A stretch of DNA of 6,571 nt, taken from positions 1 to 6,571 of the forward strand of contig CAAGHX010000017.1 in the NCBI GenBank assembly GCA_900769745.1. Reading direction: 5' to 3'. The DNA comes from an uncultured Alistipes sp. Its GTDB lineage: Bacteria; Bacteroidota; Bacteroidia; Bacteroidales; Rikenellaceae. The translations under genes were made by a program, and so were the position numbers. The notes under the pieces were generated by a model. That model did not search any database. It worked only from the letters and a program-made list of their open reading frames with translations, and was not told the DNA's origin. Shown one piece after another: positions 1 to 5,717 of the stretch (position 1 is the stretch's first letter; each line of letters opens with the position of its first letter).

Positions 1-1529
1 CGCATACGCTGAATCTCCTGCTCTGTCAAGCCTGAAGATGCCTCGATGCGAATCTTCTGCTCCTTGCCTGTACCCTTATCCTTAGCCGATACGTTCAAGA
101 TACCGTTAGCGTCGATATCGAATGTAACCTCAATCTGTGGCACGCCACGTGGAGCTGCTGGGATGCCGTCCAAGTGGAAACGACCGATAGACTTGTTGTC
201 ACGAGCCATTGGGCGCTCACCCTGGCATACGTTAATCTCTACTGATGGCTGGTTGTCAGCTGCAGTCGAGAACACCTCGCTCTTGCGTGTTGGGATTGTT
301 GTGTTAGCCTCGATAAGCTTAGTGAACACACCACCCAAAGTCTCGATACCGAGTGACAATGGAGTTACGTCCAACAAAAGCACATCCTTAACCTCACCTG
401 TCAATACACCACCCTGGATAGCAGCACCGATAGCTACAACCTCGTCAGGGTTTACTGACTTGTTAGGAGCCTTACCGAAGAATGACTCTACGATCTGCTG
501 GATAGCAGGGATACGAGTAGAACCACCCACGAGGATAACCTCGTCGATATCGCTTGCCTGCAAGCCTGCATCACGCAAAGCAATCTTACAAGGCTCGATA
601 GTCTTCTGGATAAGGTGGTCGCTGAGCTGCTCAAACTTAGCACGTGTGAGTGGCATTACAAGGTGCTGTGGGATGCCGTTTACTGGCATGATGTAAGGCA
701 AGTTGATCTCAGTTGTTGTAGATGATGAGAGCTCAATCTTTGCCTTCTCAGCAGCCTCCTTCAAGCGCTGCAAAGCCATTGCATCCTGACGAAGGTCGAT
801 ACCGTGCTCAGCCTTGAAAGCCTCGGCCATATAGTCGATAAGAACGTGGTCGAAGTCGTCACCTCCGAGGTGAGTATCACCGTTTGTTGACTTAACCTCA
901 AATACGCCATCACCCAACTCGAGGATAGAGATATCGAATGTACCACCACCAAGGTCGTAAACCGCTACCTTCATATCGGCGTCCTTCTTGTCCAAACCGT
1001 AAGCCAATGCAGCAGCTGTAGGCTCGTTGATGATACGACGTACCTTCAAACCTGCAATCTCACCAGCCTCCTTAGTGGCCTGACGCTGTGAATCTGAGAA
1101 GTAAGCAGGCACAGTGATAACTGCCTCTGAAACCTCCTGACCCAAGTAATCCTCGGCAGTCTTCTTCATCTTCTGAAGGATGATAGCCGAAATCTCCTGT
1201 GCTGTGTACTGACGACCGTCGATATCTACACGAGGAGTATTGTTGTCGCCACGCACGATGCTATATGGAGCGCGAGCGATGTCGTTGCTTACGTTGTCAT
1301 ACTTCTCACCCATAAAACGCTTGATTGAGAAGACTGTGCGTCGAGGGTTAGTGATAGCCTGACGCTTTGCAGGATCACCCACCTTGCGCTCTGAAGAGTC
1401 GGTGAAAGCTACAATAGAAGGAGTGGTGCGGTGACCCTCCGAGTTAGGAATAACAACAGGCTCGTTACCCTCCATTACAGATACACACGAGTTGGTTGTA
1501 CCCAAATCAATACCAATAATCTTTCCCAT
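1..1529 (-). CDS. dnaK: Molecular chaperone DnaK (Hsp70), C-terminus cut by window edge
   Basis: This is the ATP-dependent cytosolic Hsp70 chaperone, which works with DnaJ and GrpE to fold and rescue proteins. I translated from the ATG at 1529-1527; 509 codons are present, no stop or frameshift was found, and the frame runs off the left edge. The ATPase domain shows the phosphate-1 motif IGIDLGTTNSC (residues 5-15), the phosphate-2 motif VYDLGGGTFD (190-199) and the adenosine motif VGGSTR (334-339). The interdomain linker VLLLDVT lies near 383-389, followed by the beta substrate-binding domain. The last visible residues (SGLTEQEIQRM) begin the helical lid. Full-length DnaK is about 630-640 residues, so roughly 125-130 are missing because of the window, not a mutation. 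No neighbour overlaps it; a promoter and repeat-rich region lie upstream. Identification is certain. Confidence 0.98.
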   Translation of the reverse strand, partial: MGKIIGIDLGTTNSCVSVMEGNEPVVIPNSEGHRTTPSIVAFTDSSERKVGDPAKRQAITNPRRTVFSIKRFMGEKYDNVSNDIARAPYSIVRGDNNTPRVDIDGRQYTAQEISAIILQKMKKTAEDYLGQEVSEAVITVPAYFSDSQRQATKEAGEIAGLKVRRIINEPTAAALAYGLDKKDADMKVAVYDLGGGTFDISILELGDGVFEVKSTNGDTHLGGDDFDHVLIDYMAEAFKAEHGIDLRQDAMALQRLKEAAEKAKIELSSSTTTEINLPYIMPVNGIPQHLVMPLTRAKFEQLSDHLIQKTIEPCKIALRDAGLQASDIDEVILVGGSTRIPAIQQIVESFFGKAPNKSVNPDEVVAIGAAIQGGVLTGEVKDVLLLDVTPLSLGIETLGGVFTKLIEANTTIPTRKSEVFSTAADNQPSVEINVCQGERPMARDNKSIGRFHLDGIPAAPRGVPQIEVTFDIDANGILNVSAKDKGTGKEQKIRIEASSGLTEQEIQRM

Positions 1530-1660
1530 AATTGTAAATTTTATTTTGTTTATATTATTTTCTTTTTCTGTTTCAGCCCTGCGGGGCGGCAATCGTCCGC
1601 TTTCAGCAATCACTGCCCTTGGCAACTAATTTATTTGCCCGCTGGCTGACTATATACAAA

Positions 1661-1693
1661 CAAAGGTTATACCAAAATGGTTTCGGCCGCAAA
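1661..1693 (-). promoter_or_regulatory. dnaK: Probable dnaK promoter (Bacteroides-type)
   Basis: Read on the minus strand, a TTTG (1693-1690) is followed after 21 nt by AACCTTTG (1668-1661). This fits the Bacteroidota consensus TTTG-N19-21-TAnnTTTG except that the TA is displaced by one base (ATAACCTTTG). Transcription would start near 1655 and give a leader of about 125 nt. The leader contains a small GC hairpin (GCCC-loop-GGGC, 1576-1587) and then an A-rich stretch directly before the ATG, as is usual for this phylum. The -7 mismatch keeps this call moderate. Confidence 0.5.
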
Positions 1694-1716
1694 ATCAGAA
1701 AATATTGCGCATTTTA

Positions 1717-1782
1717 CTGCCATTCGACCCAAATAGTCTGCCATTTTGTCCGAAAACGTATGACAGAAAACACTAAATGGCA
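1717..1782. promoter_or_regulatory. Repeat-rich candidate operator region upstream of dnaK
   Basis: Short repeated words cluster 25-90 nt upstream of the proposed dnaK -33 box. CTGCCATT occurs at 1717-1724 and again at 1738-1745, a spacing of 21 bp or about two helical turns. TGCCATTT (1739-1746) forms a perfect 8-bp inverted repeat with AAATGGCA (1775-1782). A TGACAG lies between them at 1761-1766. The spacing and symmetry suggest binding of a regulator, possibly for stress control of dnaK. I do not recognise the site as a named motif such as CIRCE. Confidence 0.3.
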
Positions 1783-1785
1783 TAC

Positions 1786-1818
1786 AAAAAACCCGTTCGA
1801 CATTGCTGCCAGACGGGT
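1786..1818 (-). terminator. Intrinsic terminator on the minus strand, downstream of the Plug gene
   Basis: On the minus strand ACCCGT (1818-1813) pairs with ACGGGT (1796-1791). An inner GGCA/TGTC stem is closed by a GCAA (GNRA-type) tetraloop, and a run of six T follows (1791-1786). This is a reasonable rho-independent terminator. Leftward transcripts from the Plug gene would end here, leaving a 3' untranslated region of about 360 nt that includes both structured repeats, and this would insulate dnaK from its upstream neighbour. Confidence 0.6.
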
Positions 1819-1899
1819 AACACTTAATATTATATATTGTATATTTTTTTTGGCACGTGAGGATTTAAGACGCTACTATAGTCCTCCCCCTTACCAAAG

Positions 1900-2022
1900 A
1901 GAATGCAGATAATGAGGTTATTTTGAGGCTGGTCGAAGTTTGACAGACCGCAGCATACTAAAGATATGTGAGGATTTGGCGAACAAGCCAGACGCCAAAC
2001 ACACCAACCAAGTAACCCATTA
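1900..2022 (+). repeat. Structured tandem repeat, copy 1 (candidate non-coding RNA)
   Basis: The first 100 nt align without gaps to copy 2, offset by 131 nt. The flanks are nearly identical (about 1900-1938 and 1985-1999) and the middle is diverged. The element folds as one long hairpin: TAATG (1910-1914) with CATTA (2018-2022), GGTTA (1916-1920) with TAACC (2013-2017), GGC and TGG with CCA and GCC, then 1938-1949 with 1972-1984 (11 of 12 pairs plus one bulged A), and a terminal stem 1953-1957/1965-1969. Several pairs are G-T (1933/1987, 1941/1981, 1946/1976, 1953/1969). These stay paired only in plus-strand RNA, so I infer a rightward transcript. The outermost GAATGC has no partner here, unlike copy 2. 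No plus-strand promoter was recognised. Confidence 0.7.
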
Positions 2023-2030
2023 CCCACAAT

Positions 2031-2150
2031 AGAATGCAGATAATGAGGTTATTTTGAGGCTGGCCGAAGGGGCTGAAACCGCAGTTTACTTGAAGTAAAT
2101 GAGGATTTCAGACACAAGCCAGACGCCAAAAGAACCCATTAGATGCGTTC
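2031..2150 (+). repeat. Structured tandem repeat, copy 2 (candidate non-coding RNA)
   Basis: This copy folds end to end. GAATGC (2032-2037) pairs with GCGTTC (2145-2150), TAATG (2041-2045) with CATTA (2137-2141), GGTT (2047-2050) with AACC (2133-2136), TTTT with AAAA, and GGC and TGGC with GCCA and GCC. Further in, 2069-2080 pairs with 2103-2115 (10 of 12), and 2084-2089 with 2095-2100 around a TTGAA loop. Where its stem bases differ from copy 1, both sides change together: G-C to C-G at 2073/2111, C-G to G-C at 2075/2109, C-G to T-A at 2085/2099, A-T to T-A at 2086/2098. The purine-rich internal loop (GCA opposite GA) is kept in both copies. Its last base is the first base, on the plus strand, of the Plug gene's stop codon, so the element abuts that gene exactly. 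The family is not one I can name. Confidence 0.75.
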
Positions 2151-2857
2151 TATTTACTATTGCCGCTGCGTGTCTTGATAAGAATAACCCCATTAGCTCC
2201 GCGCATGCCATAGATTGTACCATCTTTGAGTACGGTAACAGACTCTACGTCCTGCACATTGACCATTGAGAGGTTGCCCACCTCGCTGCCGTCAACAAGG
2301 ATGAGGGCTGCCTGCGAGGCGTTGGTGGCATTTACCTTGCCGGTGTTGCGGATAACTATCTCGCCGTTGAGTTTCGTAACGCCTGCCACACGGCCCACGA
2401 TGGCCGACTCAAGGTCCTGGGCACCCATACGACGCAGGAACTCGCCCGAGATTGTACCCGAGCTATTGGTGTACTCGCGCTTCTTGACGTAGCCAAAGCC
2501 TGTATTTATCAGTTCGGCAGACTCTTCGGCCTCAGACTTACCTCCATCGAGCAGCACAACCTGTATGCTTCGGCGAGAGCCTACGGGCACTTCCACGGTT
2601 TGACGCTTCTTGATGAAGACCAGCACATCGTCGGGCTGGACGTTAGTGAAACCAAATCTGCCCTCCTTGTCGGAGTAGGTATAGACGCCTATGCCTTTAA
2701 GCTCGATTTTAATCTTAGCCATCGGAGCACCCGAGGCATCCTTCACAAGGCCATTGAAGGGGACTCCCTGTGGCTCCTGCTGGGCATAGGCGGCACCCGC
2801 TGCGAGGAGCGCTACCACAGCCACAAATAGAGTCTTCACACTGCTAAACTTAATCAT
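2150..2857 (-). CDS. Secreted carboxypeptidase-regulatory / TonB-receptor Plug domain protein, no barrel
   Basis: A 235-residue protein that looks like the N-terminal part of a SusC-type outer-membrane transporter without its beta-barrel. Residues 1-25 form a signal peptide with an AYA|QQ cleavage site. Residues ~33-103 are a carboxypeptidase-regulatory-like beta domain (GLVKDASGAPMAKIKIELKG). After a linker with GFGYVKKRE and SGTISG, residues ~140-230 match the SusC Plug (LESAIVGRVAGV, ALILVDGSEVG, VQDVESVTVLKDGT, YGMRGANGVILIKT). It ends cleanly in TAG and nothing barrel-like follows, so it is probably an intact short gene, located in the periplasm. I chose the ATG at 2857 because the signal peptide starts there; an in-frame ATG at 2917 would run translation through the terminator at 2878-2914. 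It may act as a soluble decoy or an accessory Plug, but this is not shown by the sequence. Confidence 0.85.
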   Translation of the reverse strand: MIKFSSVKTLFVAVVALLAAGAAYAQQEPQGVPFNGLVKDASGAPMAKIKIELKGIGVYTYSDKEGRFGFTNVQPDDVLVFIKKRQTVEVPVGSRRSIQVVLLDGGKSEAEESAELINTGFGYVKKREYTNSSGTISGEFLRRMGAQDLESAIVGRVAGVTKLNGEIVIRNTGKVNATNASQAALILVDGSEVGNLSMVNVQDVESVTVLKDGTIYGMRGANGVILIKTRSGNSK

Positions 2858-2877
2858 ATGTCGATAGTATGTTGTAC

Positions 2878-2914
2878 AAAAAAAAGCATCGAGGCCCACA
2901 AGAAGTCTCGATGC
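2878..2914 (-). terminator. Strong intrinsic terminator after the HTH gene, just before the Plug start
   Basis: On the minus strand GCATCGAG (2914-2907) and CTCGATGC (2893-2886) form a perfect 8-bp stem around a 13-nt loop, followed directly by eight T (2885-2878). It closes the small HTH gene that ends at 2938. Only 20 nt separate the T-run from the Plug start codon at 2857, and no good promoter fits in that gap. Plug expression would therefore need terminator read-through or a promoter overlapping the hairpin. Confidence 0.9.
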
Positions 2915-2937
2915 CATAAGTTTTGAATGGTCTTTGA

Positions 2938-3183
2938 TTACTTATTCTCGTTGAGAATACGCATAGCCGCATCGAGAATAGCTGTATCGTCCAATGTAAC
3001 AACGCCACCGTCTGGACCCTGCTCAATATGAATACCAGCACCAGCCACAGCATCGAGGTGCTTACCACCAAAATAGTTACGTACAGTCTCTACATCAATA
3101 CCCAACTCATCAGCAATACGCTGAGAGCTACCACTGGGCAACTTGTCCTTAATGCGACGCAATTCGTTGAAAGTAATAATCAT
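2938..3183 (-). CDS. Small helix-turn-helix DNA-binding protein
   Basis: An 81-residue protein of a type commonly annotated simply as DNA-binding protein in Bacteroidales. The N-terminal half (residues ~3-40) has a predicted helix-turn-helix: ELRRIKDKLP, then SSQRIADELGIDVETVRNYFGG, where IADELGI would be the first helix, then a turn, and VETVRNYFGG the recognition helix. The C-terminal half contains GIHIEQGPDGGVVTLDD and a final helix (ILDAAMRILNE). It has no signal peptide and should act in the cytoplasm. Start at ATG 3183; the leader upstream is very AT-rich and I could not find a convincing promoter. A strong terminator follows. Its target is unknown; the family name rests on recall of the motif pattern, not a search. 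Confidence 0.8.
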   Translation of the reverse strand: MIITFNELRRIKDKLPSGSSQRIADELGIDVETVRNYFGGKHLDAVAGAGIHIEQGPDGGVVTLDDTAILDAAMRILNENK

Positions 3184-3304
3184 AATTCAGTCGTTTTAAA
3201 GTTTATATTATCGTTATCTATTTGCTAAAAGTGAAATCAATCACATTTTCAATATAAAATTACTACATTTTTTTCATTCTACCAAATTTCACAACAAAAA
3301 AGGA
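3184..3304. other. AT-rich intergenic leader of the HTH gene
   Basis: About 120 nt of very AT-rich DNA between the lipoprotein terminator and the HTH start codon. A weak minus-strand -7-like box (GAAATTTG, 3290-3283) exists but has no partner at the right distance. The promoter of the HTH gene presumably lies here, but I cannot place it. Confidence 0.4.
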
Positions 3305-3341
3305 TAAAAAAAGAGGATTATATCTAAAATACAATCCTCTT
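3305..3341 (-). terminator. Strong intrinsic terminator of the FKBP-like lipoprotein unit
   Basis: On the minus strand AGAGGATTGTAT (3340-3329) pairs with ATATAATCCTCT (3323-3312) in a 12-bp stem with one G-T pair and a 5-nt loop, followed by a run of seven T (3312-3306, the first being the last stem base). It lies 29 nt after the stop codon of the 526-residue lipoprotein gene. Confidence 0.92.
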
Positions 3342-3369
3342 GTTATATCGCTTTATTTAGGGTAGGCTG

Positions 3370-4950
3370 CTACTCGTCGGCCTTCTCGATAAATATCTGC
3401 CACAAGAGTGGAGAGTAAGGCTGAATCTCCGACGTTACCACCATCTCGGGCTCCTCCTCTTCGGTTGTCGATGAGCCGTAGTATGAGTTGTTGTAGTAGT
3501 TGTTATAGTAGTAGCTGTCGTAGTAGTTGTTGTAGTAACCGCCATAGCCACCATAACCATAACCACCATAGTAGTTGTTGTAGTAGTTATTGTAGTAGCT
3601 ATTGCCGTAGTAGCTATTATAGTAGTTATAATAGTTGTAGTAATCCCAGTAGTTATCCTCCCAAGTGGTACCTGTCGAGCTTACCGAGCCCGATACACCT
3701 GTGGCACCGTAGGCATTCGACGATGTTGTAAGGATAGCGTTCCAAGCGCCGAGCTTCATCTGTGGCACACCATAAATCCAGGCGTCCACATACTGATTCT
3801 CCTCAGAGTTCTCGGCTGTGTCGAACTCCAGAGCCTCGCCCACCTCGTCGTCGGCCACGTCATCGTAAACCAAACGCTTAACCTCGGGGATATTTGAATC
3901 GACAATAAAGCCGTCCAACAGACGTGTCACATACCAAATCTTTGCGTCGTCCACAGAGTCCAATGGCTCAGCATCGGCTGGGTCCAAGCCCTTGCCGAAA
4001 CGCTTCAAGAGGACCTCATCGACCTGGCGGTTAATCTCGGCCAAGCTCTTTGTGCCATACACCTTACCGGCCTTATACTCTGTCTGACCCTCGTAAATCA
4101 GGGTGTCAGCGCCCAAGCAGTTGAAGTTGAGAGTCTGCTTTGGAGAGTAGAGATAGTTGACATAAAGACCTGCGATAGAGTCAACAGCCAAGTGCCACTC
4201 GTTGTCGTAAACGCTCTTCTCGTCGGCGCGTGTACGCATAAAGCTGCGACGCTTTGCAGCTGCCTCGCCCGAATCCTCAGGCAGTGGAGCCAAGCCACCA
4301 TTAGCCTTTGCGAAGGCCTTCACCCACTGGTCCTCATAAGCCACAGGGTTAGCCACACCACCCCACACCTTAATCTCTACAACCATAGGACGGTTGGCAT
4401 CGAGGATATACTGACCCTCATAACCTGCCTCGCCACCCATAGTCTTGTCGCCAGCACCGATTGACGATGGCAAGTAAAGACGCATCTTGGTGCCATAGCG
4501 TGCCTCGTAAACCTCGCTACCGATACGGAGCTTGTTGCGCATAGACATACGCGTACCCTCGGGGATAGCGGCAGCCTCGCCACCGATAAACAGATAGAAA
4601 GGCACATAGTGAGTATGCTCGGTGTAAGAGTTCTGCATACGAGCCAACTCAGAGTTGCGTGTGAGCACCACATTACCTGCCAAGTCGCGGCAAGTGACAT
4701 CGAACCACACCCACGCATCCTTGCTTCTTACGGGCAAGCTGTCGGGATGACCCTCGTCGAGAAGCTCCACATAGTAACCACCCTCGGTCTGATAGTTGGC
4801 CAACAAATCGGGACGGTTAATCTTGATCCACGACTCGAGAGCAATCTTCTCGATCTCCTCGAATGTCATATCATCACTCTCGATGCACGATGTAAGTGCG
4901 AGCGACGCTATTGAGCAAGCAATTAAAAATAAGCGGTTAAAAAATTTCAT
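3370..4950 (-). CDS. Large FKBP-like lipoprotein with a Tyr/Asn-rich insert
   Basis: A 526-residue lipoprotein. The signal peptide ends in the lipobox LTSC, giving lipidated Cys22; the next residues IESDD are acidic, like the lipoprotein export signal that sends Bacteroidota lipoproteins to the cell surface. Two FKBP-like regions can be seen. The first (~55-195) includes GYYVELLDEG and ends RPMVVEIKVW. The second (~335-523) includes LLDGFIVDSN (344-353), PQMKLGAW (396-403), AYGATG (413-418) and IQPYSPLLWQIFIE (509-522), matching the FKBP order DG-FDS, GW/AL, AYG, IPPN-final strand. Between AYG and the final strand lies a 61-residue low-complexity stretch (431-491) with 29 Tyr and 15 Asn. The usual FKBP Phe-Asp pair is Val-Asp here, so isomerase activity is uncertain. 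It follows the 205-residue FKBP-like gene by 78 nt with no terminator, so the two are probably co-transcribed. Fold assignment is by motif reading. Confidence 0.8.
   Translation of the reverse strand: MKFFNRLFLIACSIASLALTSCIESDDMTFEEIEKIALESWIKINRPDLLANYQTEGGYYVELLDEGHPDSLPVRSKDAWVWFDVTCRDLAGNVVLTRNSELARMQNSYTEHTHYVPFYLFIGGEAAAIPEGTRMSMRNKLRIGSEVYEARYGTKMRLYLPSSIGAGDKTMGGEAGYEGQYILDANRPMVVEIKVWGGVANPVAYEDQWVKAFAKANGGLAPLPEDSGEAAAKRRSFMRTRADEKSVYDNEWHLAVDSIAGLYVNYLYSPKQTLNFNCLGADTLIYEGQTEYKAGKVYGTKSLAEINRQVDEVLLKRFGKGLDPADAEPLDSVDDAKIWYVTRLLDGFIVDSNIPEVKRLVYDDVADDEVGEALEFDTAENSEENQYVDAWIYGVPQMKLGAWNAILTTSSNAYGATGVSGSVSSTGTTWEDNYWDYYNYYNYYNSYYGNSYYNNYYNNYYGGYGYGGYGGYYNNYYDSYYYNNYYNNSYYGSSTTEEEEPEMVVTSEIQPYSPLLWQIFIEKADE
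3478..3660 (-). repeat. Coding low-complexity repeat (Tyr-Tyr-Asn-Asn type)
   Basis: This tract encodes residues 431-491 of the large lipoprotein. Its DNA is built from TAC/TAT and AAC/AAT codons in YYNN-like units, with a central Gly-rich piece (YGGYGYGGYGG). A 17-bp word, TAGTAGTTGTTGTAGTA on the plus strand, occurs exactly at 3521-3537 and 3569-3585, 48 bp or 16 codons apart and therefore in frame. Such a tract could change length by slippage or recombination without breaking the frame. Confidence 0.85.
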
Positions 4951-5028
4951 ATCTCTATTTAATTCATTTCAACAAAAGTGTCGGCCCATCAAAACGCAGG
5001 CCCTAACCTACAATAGGTCGCAAGCCCT
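4951..5028 (-). other. Spacer between the two FKBP-like genes
   Basis: A 78-nt gap. It contains one small perfect hairpin (ACCTA-loop-TAGGT, 5006-5018) but no T-run after it and no recognisable promoter. This supports transcription of both lipoprotein genes from the promoter before the upstream gene. Confidence 0.45.
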
Positions 5029-5646
5029 TTAATGCTTCACAACCGAATCAATTGTGTAGTACCACGCCACAGCCGAATGGTGAGGCACGATGCCCACAAC
5101 CTTATTCTTATAGGCCTCTTCGTAGGTCATATAGACCTCTACACTATCGCCCTCGCGACAACCTATTAACGACTCCTTCACTCCATTTATTATACTTGTC
5201 GAGCCTAAATTTATAACAAGTGGCTCTGCCGACCAGTACTCGGTGTTAAGACCCAGCTCTCGAAGCTCGGCCAAAACGGTGCTGTCGTTGGTGTAATATG
5301 CGGTTGCGGCACGTGGCATACCACCCGTAAAGGTGTAGGCCGTGAAGGTGAGCGAAACCTCATCGCCAGGCTCCACCAGTGTGCGGCTCTCACGCTCCTC
5401 GTTATAGTAGTCGGCCACATAACGATAGAGGTCGAGGTTGAGCTTCTCGTAAAACTCAGGGTTCACCTCGAGCGAGTTGGCCACATCCTCCTGAGCTATC
5501 AGGCGAGGCACGTGGGTGCTGGTAAGAAAACGTACGATATCGTTGCGCTGAGATGTTAGTTCTGTGTCATCATCGCTACACCCCACCGCAAGAGTCAAGC
5601 CCACCAGGGCGAAGATTGCCATTATCAATCGTAGTTTCATACGCAT
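5029..5646 (-). CDS. Small FKBP-like lipoprotein
   Basis: A 205-residue lipoprotein. The signal peptide ends AVGC, giving lipidated Cys23; the following SDDD resembles the acidic surface-export signal of Bacteroidota lipoproteins. The C-terminal part is FKBP-like: EPGDEVSLTFTAYTFTG (~92-109), then INLGSTSIINGVKESLIGCREGDSVEVYM (145-173), EEAYKNKVVG (176-185) and IVPHHSAVAWYYTID (186-200), which follows the FKBP pattern of GW/AL, AYG and IPPN plus final strand. The catalytic Phe-Asp pair is not evident and AYG is replaced by AYK, so it may be a binding or chaperone domain, not an active prolyl isomerase. ATG 5646 is the longest start; ATG 5640 (MKLRL) is equally plausible because the promoter lies so close upstream. 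It resembles the unnamed FKBP-like lipoproteins of gut Bacteroidales and is probably the first gene of a two-gene unit. Confidence 0.8.
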   Translation of the reverse strand: MRMKLRLIMAIFALVGLTLAVGCSDDDTELTSQRNDIVRFLTSTHVPRLIAQEDVANSLEVNPEFYEKLNLDLYRYVADYYNEERESRTLVEPGDEVSLTFTAYTFTGGMPRAATAYYTNDSTVLAELRELGLNTEYWSAEPLVINLGSTSIINGVKESLIGCREGDSVEVYMTYEEAYKNKVVGIVPHHSAVAWYYTIDSVVKH

Positions 5647-5656
5647 ATAAATCGTG

Positions 5657-5687
5657 CAAAAATAAGAAAAATTATTTATTCACCCAA
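5657..5687 (-). promoter_or_regulatory. Promoter of the FKBP-like lipoprotein unit
   Basis: On the minus strand a TTG (5687-5685) is followed after 20 nt by TATTTTTG (5664-5657), an exact match to the -7 consensus TAnnTTTG. Transcription would begin near 5650, leaving a leader of only a few nucleotides before ATG 5646 or about ten before ATG 5640, which is an argument for the inner start. Confidence 0.7.
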
Positions 5688-5717
5688 TTTCGTGACCCTA
5701 TAAATTTGTTTACGGCC

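Noticed and set aside
46..696. 216-codon plus-strand open frame
   Set aside because: It lies entirely antisense within dnaK and has no recognisable protein character.
1851..1875. Sigma-54-type promoter beginning TTGGCACG
   Set aside because: No TTGC element follows at the required spacing, so only the upstream half resembles the consensus.
1431..1912. Two overlapping plus-strand open frames across the dnaK 5' end and its upstream region
   Set aside because: One overlaps the certain dnaK start antisense; both lack recognisable domains and run through the promoter and AT-rich DNA.
1830..2027. 65-codon minus-strand open frame crossing copy 1 of the repeat
   Set aside because: The matching frame in copy 2 has an in-frame TGA, and the base changes between copies preserve RNA pairing rather than codons. 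It is a by-product of the repeat.
1900..2150. CRISPR array or integron attC sites
   Set aside because: There are only two copies of about 100 nt separated by a short, single spacer, and the ends lack the GTTRRRY/RYYYAAC core sites expected of attC.
2858..2917. Longer start for the Plug protein (ATG 2917)
   Set aside because: It would place 20 extra residues, encoded by the terminator hairpin, in front of a normal signal peptide starting at 2857.
3408..3731. Plus-strand frame encoding a Ser/Cys/Tyr-rich peptide
   Set aside because: It is the complement of the Tyr/Asn repeat tract of the lipoprotein; the odd composition is a mirror of that repeat.
4951..5028. Terminator between the two FKBP-like genes
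   Set aside because: The 5-bp hairpin at 5006-5018 has no T-run after it in either direction.
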